Source of the DNA: an uncultured Bacilli bacterium | Lineage (GTDB): Bacteria; Bacillota_I; Bacilli_A; RF39; UBA660 | Assembly (NCBI GenBank): GCA_948629335.1 | Contig: CAPHZB010000014.1 | Location: 1 to 27,396, forward strand | Length of the DNA: 27,396 nucleotides | Direction: 5' to 3' | Part shown: positions 1-7,790 of the stretch, in pieces | How positions within the stretch are numbered: the stretch's first letter is position 1 | Layout: each line of letters starts with the position of its first letter | Notes under the pieces: generated by a model | Databases searched by the model: none | Told to the model about the DNA's origin: nothing | Seen by the model: the letters and a program-made list of their open reading frames with translations, nothing else | Program-made: the position numbers and the translations under genes

Positions 1-15
1 TCTATCCTAGTCCCT

Positions 16-46
16 ATTATACCCCCCCCCCCCCTGAAAAAGTCAA
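16..46 (-). promoter_or_regulatory. Candidate promoter with a 13-G spacer tract, reading off the left edge
   Basis: On the minus strand TTGACT (46-41) is followed by a 19-base spacer, TTTTCA plus 13 G, and then a perfect TATAAT (21-16). The homopolymer lies wholly inside the -35/-10 spacer, so gain or loss of G residues would change promoter spacing; 11 G would give the usual 17 bases. The gene it would serve lies outside the window. The boxes and tract are seen directly; promoter activity and phase variation are inferred. Confidence 0.5.
22..34. repeat. Homopolymer tract of 13 C
   Basis: Thirteen consecutive C on the plus strand, striking in such AT-rich DNA. A shorter run of 7 G occurs at 374-380, next to a second copy of the adjoining sequence TCTATCCTAGT. 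Tracts this long are prone to slipped-strand mispairing and also to sequencing error. Confidence 0.95.
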
Positions 47-65
47 GCACATTTTATAAAGACAA

Positions 66-74
66 CAAAAAAAC
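66..74. repeat. Left 9-bp direct repeat flanking the hairpin element
   Basis: CAAAAAAAC abuts the outer end of the left terminal inverted repeat. The same 9 bases occur at 334-342. It is read as one half of a target-site duplication; low complexity limits certainty. Confidence 0.55.
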
Positions 75-333
75 TATAGATCGTCAAAATAAATTGACAT
101 CGATTTCGTCAAATTAAAATATAGCAGATTTTTATGCCGAGAAAATCCATTGACAATAGGCGATTATTATTCGTAAATGCTCTAAAGCTAACAATTTAAA
201 GAATTGTTAGCTTACCCTTTAAAAGAATAATAATCGGGTTCCTGTTGTCATATGGAGGAATTGGAATAAAATCCTTACAATTTAATTTGACGAAAAATGC
301 CATTTTTTTGATAAATTAAAGTGCAGATCTATA
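75..333. mobile_element. MITE-like hairpin element with 9-bp flanking direct repeats
   Basis: The 259-bp segment is one long, imperfect nested inverted repeat with no coding capacity. Arms seen, from outside in, are TATAGATC (75-82) with GATCTATA (326-333); 104-118 with 281-295 (15 bp); TCCAT/TGACAATAGG (146-160) with 241-256 (one bulge and one wobble); CGATTATTATTC (161-172) with 225-236; and AAGCTAACAATT with its complement around 185-213, with a TAAAG loop. CAAAAAAAC occurs directly outside each end (66-74 and 334-342), as expected for a 9-bp target-site duplication. Terminal inverted repeats plus duplicated target without a gene is the standard picture of a MITE. The flanking repeat is A-rich, so chance is not excluded. 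A structured RNA is the main alternative. Confidence 0.65.
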
Positions 334-342
334 CAAAAAAAC
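334..342. repeat. Right 9-bp direct repeat flanking the hairpin element
   Basis: CAAAAAAAC abuts the outer end of the right terminal inverted repeat and matches 66-74 exactly. Its last bases overlap the stem of the putative gmk terminator. Confidence 0.55.
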
Positions 343-364
343 TAGGTAAACATTCTATCCTAGT
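334..364 (-). terminator. Putative intrinsic terminator downstream of gmk
   Basis: On the minus strand ACTAGG (364-359), a 12-base loop and CCTAGT (346-341) are followed by a T-rich run. The 6-bp stem is short but sits about 45 bases after the gmk stop and is correctly oriented. The sequence TCTATCCTAGT in it recurs at 1-11. Confidence 0.5.
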
Positions 365-409
365 TCTTTATAAGGGGGGGTAAAAATAATAGTAAAGTGT
401 TATTTATAA

Positions 410-1084
410 CTAAATAACCTCCCTTTCACTATTATCAAACTCTTTATCCATTAAAAATTCATGAATGACTTCTTCTTGATTTGATACTAAAATCTCTTCT
501 ATACGATCTACCCTACACTTTTCACTAATCAAAATGGATTTCACCTTTAAAACAGCATCCTCTAAAATATCATTAACTACAACATAATTGTATTTTGGAA
601 TTTCATTTATTTCCTGATAAGCTGTCCTAAAACGTCGAATAATTTGTGAAGGACTTTCTCCACCTCTCGCTTTAATCCTCTCTTTTACAACTTCCATAGA
701 GGGTGCCATAATAAAAATTAAAATAACTTCTGGAAACAACTTCTTCACATTCATAGCCCCTACTACGTCAATTTCTAAAATAACATCGATTCCTTTATTT
801 AGAAGTTCCCTTATTTCCATTTTAGGGGTTCCATAATAATTATCATGTACTTTAGCATATTCTAAAAAATCCCCATTCTCAATCTTACGTTCAAATTCTT
901 CTTTTGACACAAAATAGTAGGTCTTTCCCTCTACATCGCCCGGTCTCATTTTCCTAGAAGTATAGGAAACAGAAAGTTGTAAATTTTTTTCTGTTTCTAA
1001 TAACCTATTAATAACTGTTCCTTTTCCAGCGCATGTTGTTCCTGATATAACAATAATTGAACCTTTTTTCTTACTTTTAATCAT
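410..1084 (-). CDS. gmk: Guanylate kinase
   Basis: ATP-dependent phosphorylation of GMP to GDP in the cytosol, an essential step in guanine nucleotide synthesis. The 224-aa product has a P-loop at residues 15-23 (GTTCAGKGT, with TTC where most homologues have PSG). It then has the GMP-binding SYTSRKMRPGDVEGKTYYF segment (residues about 40-58) and the downstream YAKVHDNYYGTP motif, all characteristic of the family. It is slightly longer than the usual 190-210 aa because of an acidic C-terminal tail. The start overlaps the end of dnaE by 8 bp, so the two are probably co-transcribed and translationally coupled. A candidate terminator lies at 334-364. Confidence 0.93.
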   Translation of the reverse strand: MIKSKKKGSIIVISGTTCAGKGTVINRLLETEKNLQLSVSYTSRKMRPGDVEGKTYYFVSKEEFERKIENGDFLEYAKVHDNYYGTPKMEIRELLNKGIDVILEIDVVGAMNVKKLFPEVILIFIMAPSMEVVKERIKARGGESPSQIIRRFRTAYQEINEIPKYNYVVVNDILEDAVLKVKSILISEKCRVDRIEEILVSNQEEVIHEFLMDKEFDNSEREVI

Positions 1085-4001
1085 CTTTATCCTCCAATAC
1101 TTTTATACTTACAGCAGAAGCCTGTAATAAATCATAACGTTTTTCTACATGTCCTTTTAATAAAACAATATCTCCTACTTTAAAATGCATATTTATATAG
1201 AATTTTGGAAATATAACTACATCTAATGTATCTACTTCATCTTCACAAGTTAAAAAACACATATTCTCTCCATTTTTAGTTACTAAGTCCTTTTTTCTCT
1301 TCACTTCTACAACAATAGATATGTTCTTATCAAAATAGTTTTTTACATCTTTTACTTGCAAATTTTGATTTAGTTTCATTCGATAATCTAACACAGGATG
1401 ATTACTCAAATAGAAACCAAATAAATCATATTCAAACTGCATTAATTCTCTTTTCGTATATTCTTCTACTACTTCTAAAGAGGGTTTTAAAGCATATTCT
1501 TCATCTAAATAAGTGATTACTTCAGCATAATTTAAAATCAAATCTAGATTGTGTATCAACATCTTTCTAGGAATTTTAAAACAATCAAAACATCCAGAAA
1601 GGATTAAACTAGAAAGAGTCCCCTTATTCATTGCCTTTGAATAAGTACGTCTTACAAAATCATAAATGTCTTTAAATGGACCCTTTTTTCTTTCTTCTAA
1701 TATTACATCACTTGCTGTACTTCCTATTCCCTTTATATTATAAAGAGGATAACGAATTTGATTTTTAAAAATGCTATATTGTTTTTCACTATAATTGATA
1801 GAAGGTGGTAATATATCAAGATGATTCTTTTTTGCTTCATAAATATAATTTTTTGTTGCTGTAGCGCTTCCAATCGACATATCCAAAAGTGACTTTACAA
1901 AATAGGCTGGATAATGTGCCTTTAAATAAGCCATTTTATAGGAAATCATTGCATAAGATACACTGTGTGCTTTATTAAAACCATAACTTGCAAACTTCAA
2001 AATGAGTTCATACACTTTCGTTGCTACAGCTTCTGTATATCCATTTTGTACTGATCTTGTTATAAACTTCTCCCTTTCTTTTAAAAGGACATCTTCCTTT
2101 TTTTTACTCATAGCTCTTCTTAAAATATCTGCCTCCCCTAAACTATAAGAAGCCATAACATTTGCTACTTGCATAATCTGCTCTTGATAAATTAATATGC
2201 CATACGTTGGTTTTAATATTTCTTCTAACCTTTCATCATAATAATCTACTTTTTCTTTTCCATCTCTTCTTTTAATATAATTATCAATTTCCCCCATAGG
2301 TCCAGGCCTGTAAAGAGCTAAAGAAACAGAAATTTCATCAAATGTTCTTAGTTTAAACTTATGAAGAAAATTCATCATTCCTTCACTTTCAAATTGAAAT
2401 ACACCAATCGTATTTACTTCTTCAAAGATTCGAAAAGTTTCTTTATCATTTAGTGGAATTGAGTCAGTAGACAAGTGAATTCCATCTTTTGCTAAATCTT
2501 TTAAAATGTGATCTATTACATTTAGATTTTTTAAAGCGAGAAAATCCATCTTAAGAAGCCCTAAGTTTTCTAAATAGTTCATTGAATATGCGCATAAGTA
2601 CATATTATTATGATAATATAGGGGAACTACTTCATCTAAATCAACAGAAGAAATAACAACACCTGCTGCATGCACCGAAGTATGTCTTTTTAATCCTTCC
2701 AATTTCATAGCAATCTGATAAGCTCTTTTTAGTTTTTCTTTCCCTTGTAAATATTTTTCTAAATTGGGATTAATTTTTATATTCTCGGCTAAAGTATACT
2801 TCGAGTTCAGCATTCTAGCTAAGGTATCACTTTCTAACTCTAAACATTTACATACATCACGAATCGCTTGTTTAGAAGCAAGGGTTCCAAAGGTGATAAT
2901 ACCACTTGCTCTTTTCTTTCCATACTTAGAAATACAATAATTGATTACTTCATCCCTTCTTGTATCCAAAAAGTCAATATCAATATCAGGCATTGTAATT
3001 CTCTCTGGATTCAAGAAACGTTCAAACAAGAGTTGATATCTTATAGGATCAATATCCGTAATAGATAACACATAAGAAACAAGACTTCCAGCAGCACTCC
3101 CCCTTCCGGGTCCTACTAAGATTCCCTGTTTTTTTGCATAAGTGACATAATCTTGTACAATTAGAAAATAATTACTGAAACCCATCGTATTAATGACTTC
3201 TAATTCATATTTTAACCTTTCAATATAAATCCTAGGAACTGTTTCTCCAAATCTTTTTTTTAGCCCTTCTTTACATAATTTTTTCAAATAAGTAAATGTA
3301 TCTATCCCATTTGTCTCATAAACGGGAAGTAAGCCTTCTCTTTTTGGAATTTCAATATGAATTGATTCTGTAAAAATTTGATTAATAGTTGGATTGTATT
3401 CCTTTTCTTCGATTTCTTCTAAAGATAAGAAATAATCATGTGTATAATCAGTTTGAATAGAGGATACGGATACACCTTGTCTTATTGCTTCTAAATACGC
3501 TAAATAACGTGTATCTTCTTTTTGCAAAGTAGCTATTTTATGTACATAAAGTGCTTTTTCTGTATTGCTATTTTCATATTCTTCTCTATTCTCATATCCC
3601 ATATAAATATCACTATATATTTTTTCAAGAATAAGTTTGCTATTTCTCGCTTCATAAGGAAGAACACAAATGATATCTTTATTATACTGCCTTAATAAGG
3701 TATCATTAATACTTCCTTCACTTAAAAGAGTGGCAATCTTACACAAATTTTGATATCCGTGATAATTTTTAGCATACAACAATATATGCTTTTCATAATA
3801 TGGAACTTCTAGACCAATGATTGGTTTGATATTTTCTCGCAAACAGGCTTCATAAAACTCCATAACACCAAACATGGAATCATCGGTAAGGGCTAAAGAA
3901 GTGAAACCCTGTTCTTTTGCATATGTGATTAATTCTGGAATTCTTATCATGGATTTTAATAAACTATTTTCTGTTTGTATATATAGTGGTGTATAGTGCA
4001 T
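1077..4001 (-). CDS. dnaE: DNA polymerase III alpha subunit (DnaE), short form
   Basis: Replicative C-family DNA polymerase subunit. The 974-aa product has a PHP-type region (about 1-200), the palm motif GPGRGSAAGS (298-307) and the catalytic PDIDIDF (338-344; Asp339 and Asp341). The third catalytic aspartate is Asp486 in KMDFLAL, and a C-terminal OB-fold region covers about 890-970. It is shorter than the roughly 1,110-1,160 aa of Bacillus or E. coli DnaE and seems to lack the C-terminal tau-binding extension. In the PHP region the usual HxH metal ligands are replaced (YIQTENS), so PHP phosphoesterase activity is probably lost. The start is supported by AAGGAGA 8 bases upstream. gmk overlaps its end by 8 bp. 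Known family, clear call. Confidence 0.95.
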   Translation of the reverse strand: MHYTPLYIQTENSLLKSMIRIPELITYAKEQGFTSLALTDDSMFGVMEFYEACLRENIKPIIGLEVPYYEKHILLYAKNYHGYQNLCKIATLLSEGSINDTLLRQYNKDIICVLPYEARNSKLILEKIYSDIYMGYENREEYENSNTEKALYVHKIATLQKEDTRYLAYLEAIRQGVSVSSIQTDYTHDYFLSLEEIEEKEYNPTINQIFTESIHIEIPKREGLLPVYETNGIDTFTYLKKLCKEGLKKRFGETVPRIYIERLKYELEVINTMGFSNYFLIVQDYVTYAKKQGILVGPGRGSAAGSLVSYVLSITDIDPIRYQLLFERFLNPERITMPDIDIDFLDTRRDEVINYCISKYGKKRASGIITFGTLASKQAIRDVCKCLELESDTLARMLNSKYTLAENIKINPNLEKYLQGKEKLKRAYQIAMKLEGLKRHTSVHAAGVVISSVDLDEVVPLYYHNNMYLCAYSMNYLENLGLLKMDFLALKNLNVIDHILKDLAKDGIHLSTDSIPLNDKETFRIFEEVNTIGVFQFESEGMMNFLHKFKLRTFDEISVSLALYRPGPMGEIDNYIKRRDGKEKVDYYDERLEEILKPTYGILIYQEQIMQVANVMASYSLGEADILRRAMSKKKEDVLLKEREKFITRSVQNGYTEAVATKVYELILKFASYGFNKAHSVSYAMISYKMAYLKAHYPAYFVKSLLDMSIGSATATKNYIYEAKKNHLDILPPSINYSEKQYSIFKNQIRYPLYNIKGIGSTASDVILEERKKGPFKDIYDFVRRTYSKAMNKGTLSSLILSGCFDCFKIPRKMLIHNLDLILNYAEVITYLDEEYALKPSLEVVEEYTKRELMQFEYDLFGFYLSNHPVLDYRMKLNQNLQVKDVKNYFDKNISIVVEVKRKKDLVTKNGENMCFLTCEDEVDTLDVVIFPKFYINMHFKVGDIVLLKGHVEKRYDLLQASAVSIKVLEDKDD

Positions 4002-4401
4002 AATTCCATCTCCTTATTGTCATTTTACTATAAAGTTACATATTTTTCCATAATTATGTTCGAAAAATATTTTCCTCACCTGAAAAGATGCACTTATATA
4101 AAAAAAATTCTAAAAAAAGACTTGTTTTCTAATTTTTCCTTAAAGTACACATTCTAGTTCCTCCCCTTCTTTTAAATTTTTTAAAAGTTCTTTACTTGGT
4201 AGATTTACAACATCAAAAGGTACATACCTTTATTAGTTTCCTAATTGTCATATTGACATAAATACTTATATTTAAGCCCAACATGTTTAGTAATTTGTTA
4301 ACAATCTACTTGTACGTTTATAGTACACCTCTACATTCTTTATAAAACACTCTATTTTTTTGTGGAAAAAACAAATTTTTGTATAAACACACCTAATTCA
4401 T
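4002..4401. other. AT-rich intergenic region between dnaE and rpmB
   Basis: About 400 bases between two divergently transcribed genes. No RNA gene, T-box or known riboswitch core is recognised. It contains a short coding-like remnant (4140-4229, minus), a perfect TTGTTAACAA palindrome near 4295, and a TTGTCA/TGACAT inverted pair near 4245-4260. No convincing dnaE promoter was found; TATAGT at 4032-4027 (minus) is a weak -10 candidate. Confidence 0.6.
4140..4229 (-). pseudogene. Possible remnant of a small DUF3006-like gene
   Basis: A minus-strand frame ending in TAA at 4142-4140 reads VPFDVVNLPSKELL followed by KNLKEGEELECVL. This resembles the C-terminal half of short DUF3006-type proteins, with their LP..LP.G.KEGD.L pattern. 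The frame is closed upstream by TAA and has no ATG, GTG or TTG start, and no clear partner frame supplies the N-terminal half. The translation is seen directly; the family match is from memory and weak, and chance coding is possible. Confidence 0.3.
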
Positions 4402-4430
4402 TTGACATACTCGCAAGAATATGGTAAATT
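4402..4430 (+). promoter_or_regulatory. rpmB promoter
   Basis: Consensus -35 TTGACA (4402-4407), a 17-base spacer and -10 TAAATT (4425-4430). The inferred start falls about 30 bases before the ATG. The strong ribosome binding site AAGGAGG (4454-4460) lies 6 bases upstream of the start codon. Confidence 0.75.
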
Positions 4431-4466
4431 TAAGAGGCATGGAAAAAACGTATAAGGAGGCAGAGT

Positions 4467-4673
4467 ATGGCTACAAAATTATCAACTAAAAAAGCTTTGT
4501 TTGGAAATAGAAGATCCCACTCATGTAAAGCAACAAGACATGCGCAAAAGCCTAATTTACAAAAAGTAACATTAGAAAATGGGGAAACAATCATTTTAAG
4601 TGCGAGAGAACTTAGAACACTTAAGAAGGCTTCTACCAACAAAGTATCAGCCGAAACAGAAATGGCTGCATAA
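4467..4673 (+). CDS. rpmB: 50S ribosomal protein L28
   Basis: Component of the large ribosomal subunit. The 68-aa product has the family pattern LFGNRRSHSCKATRHAQKPNLQKV (split here as LFGNRRSHS at residues 11-19 and PNLQKV at about 29-34). It is followed by the ENGETIILSARELRTLKK C-terminal core, then a short non-conserved tail. It lacks the zinc-ligand cysteine pairs found in some L28 forms. It is a single-gene unit on the plus strand with its own promoter (4402-4430), ribosome binding site and terminator (4674-4704), between two minus-strand operons. Confidence 0.93.
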   Translation: MATKLSTKKALFGNRRSHSCKATRHAQKPNLQKVTLENGETIILSARELRTLKKASTNKVSAETEMAA

Positions 4674-4704
4674 AAAAGGAACTGATTTAAAGTCCTTTTT
4701 TTTG
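4674..4704 (+). terminator. rpmB intrinsic terminator
   Basis: Directly after the stop codon, AAAAAAGGA(A)CT pairs with AGTCCTTTTTT around a GATTTA loop, with one bulged A, and runs into a T tract. The A-rich left arm makes it potentially active in both directions. Confidence 0.8.
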
Positions 4705-4750
4705 TTGCATACCAATAATACTTGTTAGTTCATCTAAAACTACCCCATGT

Positions 4751-4802
4751 ATTAAAAATGTAGTCTGTCCCATACATGTGCAACACCATGTACATTTTTA
4801 GT
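4751..4802. repeat. Inverted repeat between rpmB and the YihY-family gene
   Basis: ATTAAAAATGTA (4751-4762) pairs with TACATTTTTAGT (4791-4802) with one wobble. ACATG occurs repeatedly in the loop. It follows the stop of the minus-strand YihY-family gene and may act as its terminator, but the T run lies inside the stem, so this is uncertain. Confidence 0.4.
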
Positions 4803-4817
4803 ATAAACGCCCTCTTT

Positions 4818-5675
4818 TTATTTATTCGTATCTACTTTATAATAACTTACATTAATTGCAATACCAAGTACTAAAATATAAGAAACAAAATAAATCCACA
4901 TCATAAGAACAATTAAGTTGGAAAGTCCTCCATAAAAGACACTATAATTAGCCATGTTATTTGCATAGTATGCATAAAAAACTGTAGCAAGGGTCCAACC
5001 GACAGTCGTAAATAAAGCTCCTCTTGTCACATTTTTACTTCCTATTTTCTTATCAGGAGAAGTTGTATATAAAAGTTTTATTAAAATAAAAGAAACAAGC
5101 ATAATAATTGGCCATTTTAAGAAAAGAAAACTTCCATAAATACTTGAACGTATAGATTCAAAAATAGAAAAAGACAAAATCCATTTCATCAAAATATTTC
5201 CATATACTAAGAAAACTAAAATAAAAATAAATTGAAAAATTAAAAGAATAGTTAAGAAGAAAGCCTTAATTCTCCTCCTTAAATATGTATCCTGTTCTAT
5301 TCCATATAATGTATTAGAGGCAATAATAATAGAATGTGCTCCATTCGAAGCTGTCACAAATCCAACTAGTAAATAGATTACTAAAGATCCTGTTGGTGGA
5401 TTTCCACCTGATAAAAACATCTCAAAAATCTGGAATAAATCATTTGGTAACATATGTTCAAAGTCATTTAAAAAAGAAAGTAAGGGAATCGAAAAACGAG
5501 ACGCTAAAAGAGCAATTAAAGTAATAATGGGTGCGAAAGAAAGAACCAAGAAAAAGGCTAAGTTTCCAGGCAAAATTCGCATTTCTGGACGAGCAGAAAT
5601 CTCTAAAAATTTCTTTAAAAATTGTTTAAATAAACGTTGTAACTTCTGAATTTCATTCTTTACTTTATCTTTCAT
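4818..5675 (-). CDS. YihY/virulence factor BrkB family membrane protein
   Basis: Integral membrane protein of a widespread family with no settled biochemical role; an early assignment as RNase BN was abandoned. The 285-aa product has a charged N-terminus, then the hallmark LPGNLAFFLVLSFAPIITL (residues about 35-53), NGAHSIIIASNTLYG (about 110-124) and GSLNVTRG-like GSKNVTRGALFTT segments. About six hydrophobic spans are visible, near 38-60, 85-110, 132-160, 180-205, 222-243 and 250-272. The ribosome binding site (GGTGATGAT) is weak. It follows the GGDEF-type gene by 66 bp with a terminator between them, so it is probably transcribed from its own promoter. Confidence 0.88.
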   Translation of the reverse strand: MKDKVKNEIQKLQRLFKQFLKKFLEISARPEMRILPGNLAFFLVLSFAPIITLIALLASRFSIPLLSFLNDFEHMLPNDLFQIFEMFLSGGNPPTGSLVIYLLVGFVTASNGAHSIIIASNTLYGIEQDTYLRRRIKAFFLTILLIFQFIFILVFLVYGNILMKWILSFSIFESIRSSIYGSFLFLKWPIIMLVSFILIKLLYTTSPDKKIGSKNVTRGALFTTVGWTLATVFYAYYANNMANYSVFYGGLSNLIVLMMWIYFVSYILVLGIAINVSYYKVDTNK

Positions 5676-5694
5676 ATCATCACCATTATCTATT

Positions 5695-5724
5695 ATTATA
5701 CATAATTATAGAAAAAAAAGTAAA
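5695..5724 (-). promoter_or_regulatory. Candidate promoter of the YihY-family gene
   Basis: TTTACT (5724-5719), an 18-base spacer and TATAAT (5700-5695) on the minus strand, just upstream of the start at 5675. The -35 box overlaps the stem of the preceding terminator, so the leader would be very short (about 15 bases). Confidence 0.4.
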
Positions 5725-5743
5725 TATTTCATCTACTTTTTTT
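5711..5743 (-). terminator. AT-rich terminator after the GGDEF-like gene
   Basis: On the minus strand AAAAAAAGTA and TACTTTTTTT pair around an 11-base loop and run into T residues. The left arm overlaps the stop codon of the upstream gene. The stem has almost no GC, so strength is uncertain. Confidence 0.5.
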
Positions 5744-7781
5744 AATTTTGTGCTTCTTCTTTGTTATTTCGCATATCAAGTGTTGCCTCATTGATTGCAT
5801 CATCAATCGTTTTAATAGCATCATTAATCATGCTATATCCTAAAGCTGCACCAAAGCCATGAGAGATTTCTTTTAATTCTTTCGTTAATTTTCGAATATA
5901 AGAAACAATTTGTTTTTCATCATAAGCTACTAAATAAATTAAGAATTCATTCCCATCCGTTCGAATAATTTCACTATTTTCTACTTGATTTTTAATTAGA
6001 ACATTTGCCGCCTCAATAATGACTTTATCTCCCTCTTCATGTCCATAGTTATCATTAACATAAGCAATGTTATTTAAATCAATAATAATAATGGTTTGTG
6101 GATAAATCTCACTATTGTCCCAATGCTTCATACTGTCATTTAAGAAATTTCTATTTTTGAGACAAGTAAGTTGATCAATATATTTTATTTTTTCTTCTTT
6201 ACGTACTTTTTTAATTTTATTTCGTGTTGGCTTCTTCTTTGAAAGTAAAATAATAATTGCAACAAGTCCCAAAACTAATAATCCAAAAGAAGCATAAATA
6301 GCAAATGCTGAATTATCTAAGGAAACAAATAAGTCATAAGTAACCTTATTGGCATATTCTTTTTCATTAATAAAACTGATATAAAAATTAAAGAAATGAT
6401 TAAATATTTGATTATCATGAATATCACGACATACATAGTTATATCCATCTTCTAAATTATAAGAATAATCAATTTTATAATCCGCTAATTCTCCCCGTAC
6501 ATACATGTCATATGTTCTTTGATCTAAGATAAGAATACTATCCTTTGTTGTATTTTCTAATAAATCTTCCATATTTCCAAATGTTTTAATAGAAATATCA
6601 TAATTTGATAAGGAAGAAACGATTTTAGAATCTTCTAAGGTACTCACTGTTTTTGATGTCAATGACGCCAAAGAATTGATTGTAATATTATTATTTTTAT
6701 GTGAGACAACAACAACTGGCTCATCAAAAACATCTACCGTTTCTTGTACATCAAGAGCATAATTGTTGTTGGAAGATGCATTTAAGAAAAAATCCACTTT
6801 ATTTTCATTAAAAGCACTAATTAATCCTGCTAAATTTTTATATTCAGAAAATGTAATTTCAATATCAGACATTTTCGAGAAATTTTTTATAATCTCGCTA
6901 TTAATTCCAATGAGATTTCCTTTATCTAAAGCATCATATGGTGCATGTGATACAAAGCCATACGTATAACGTTTTCCTCTAAAAAGTGCAATATCACTTT
7001 CATAAATCTCATTAAACGCGAAATAACTTGTTGCGAAATGTTGATTAAATATGTCTGTATATTTTTCTTTTGCCCATTTCGTATAATATTTCTTTAAAAT
7101 TGTATTTAATTTCTTATTATCCCCAAGTCGTAAAACATATTCATTTACCATTTCTGTAAGATTATAAGAAATATAGAAATTCTCATTTCTTAAAATGGTA
7201 TCAATATAAAGTGTCTTAGGAAGAAGAATTCCTTGTAGTGCATCTGTTTGAAATGCTTGTACTAAACTTGCAACATCCCCAAACTCTTGTAATGTAATTC
7301 CTCCATTTTCCCTTAAATACTGGCGTGCAATATCAATATTTTCATTGATGATACCAACTGTCATAACGGGGATATCATTTAAATGTGTATATTTTACATT
7401 TTCTTTTGTAATTAACACATAATTATCTTCATAAATTAAAATATCATTTTCTTCTTTTTTATTTGTTTTAACAAATGCATAACTACTGGTAGGTTCATTC
7501 ACTAAATTATAAGATAGTTTATTAAATTCAAGGCCAGTTGTTGTTTCTATATCACTAATAAAATCAAAGAATACGCCACCTCCTTCATAACTAAAGATAG
7601 GAACATTTGTAGGAAGCGATATATCAATGATATTGTTTTTATTATCTTCAATCCACTCTTTTTCTGCTACTGTTAAAGTTGTATTCTTATCCTCCATCAC
7701 AAAATAGTAATAGAATCCACCACCTATAATACATGATAGGAAAATAAGAAAGATTACTATAAATACCTTTTTTTTATTCAT
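5742..7781 (-). CDS. Membrane receptor with tandem substrate-binding domains and a degenerate GGDEF domain
   Basis: 679 aa. A signal anchor spans residues 5-28. An extracytoplasmic region (about 35-485) looks like two successive SBP_bac_3-type ligand-binding modules (VAEKEWIEDN start; second module from about 268, RYTYGFVSHAPY). A transmembrane segment (493-514) leads to a cytoplasmic GGDEF-fold domain (about 535-675). The DQLTCLKNRNFL, DLNNIAYVNDNYGH and EEGD segments are present, and Asp568 keeps the first metal ligand. The signature reads DGNEF (609-613), with Asn611 where the catalytic Asp/Glu belongs, so cyclase activity is probably impaired. It may instead bind nucleotide or transmit signals. 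No EAL or PilZ gene is visible. It lies 9 bp downstream of the small anchored protein, as an operon. Confidence 0.82.
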   Translation of the reverse strand: MNKKKVFIVIFLIFLSCIIGGGFYYYFVMEDKNTTLTVAEKEWIEDNKNNIIDISLPTNVPIFSYEGGGVFFDFISDIETTTGLEFNKLSYNLVNEPTSSYAFVKTNKKEENDILIYEDNYVLITKENVKYTHLNDIPVMTVGIINENIDIARQYLRENGGITLQEFGDVASLVQAFQTDALQGILLPKTLYIDTILRNENFYISYNLTEMVNEYVLRLGDNKKLNTILKKYYTKWAKEKYTDIFNQHFATSYFAFNEIYESDIALFRGKRYTYGFVSHAPYDALDKGNLIGINSEIIKNFSKMSDIEITFSEYKNLAGLISAFNENKVDFFLNASSNNNYALDVQETVDVFDEPVVVVSHKNNNITINSLASLTSKTVSTLEDSKIVSSLSNYDISIKTFGNMEDLLENTTKDSILILDQRTYDMYVRGELADYKIDYSYNLEDGYNYVCRDIHDNQIFNHFFNFYISFINEKEYANKVTYDLFVSLDNSAFAIYASFGLLVLGLVAIIILLSKKKPTRNKIKKVRKEEKIKYIDQLTCLKNRNFLNDSMKHWDNSEIYPQTIIIIDLNNIAYVNDNYGHEEGDKVIIEAANVLIKNQVENSEIIRTDGNEFLIYLVAYDEKQIVSYIRKLTKELKEISHGFGAALGYSMINDAIKTIDDAINEATLDMRNNKEEAQN

Positions 7782-7790
7782 CTAAATCAC

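Noticed and set aside
104..118. Resemblance of the TCGTCAAATTAAA arm to ISL3-family transposon ends
   Set aside because: The similarity is a short AT-rich match from memory; no transposase is present, so no family is assigned.
75..333. Retron-type msr/msd RNA as the explanation for the long hairpin
   Set aside because: No reverse transcriptase gene is in the window and the conserved retron AGC branch context was not found; the flanking direct repeat fits a MITE better.
2868..3068. Plus-strand open frame opposite dnaE, and similar frames opposite other genes
   Set aside because: These have no ribosome binding sites and low-complexity translations, and lie antisense to well-supported genes; they are shadows.
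4002..4401. T-box or other riboswitch upstream of dnaE or rpmB
   Set aside because: No AGGGTGG-type T-box core or recognisable aptamer, and the rpmB leader is only about 30 bases.
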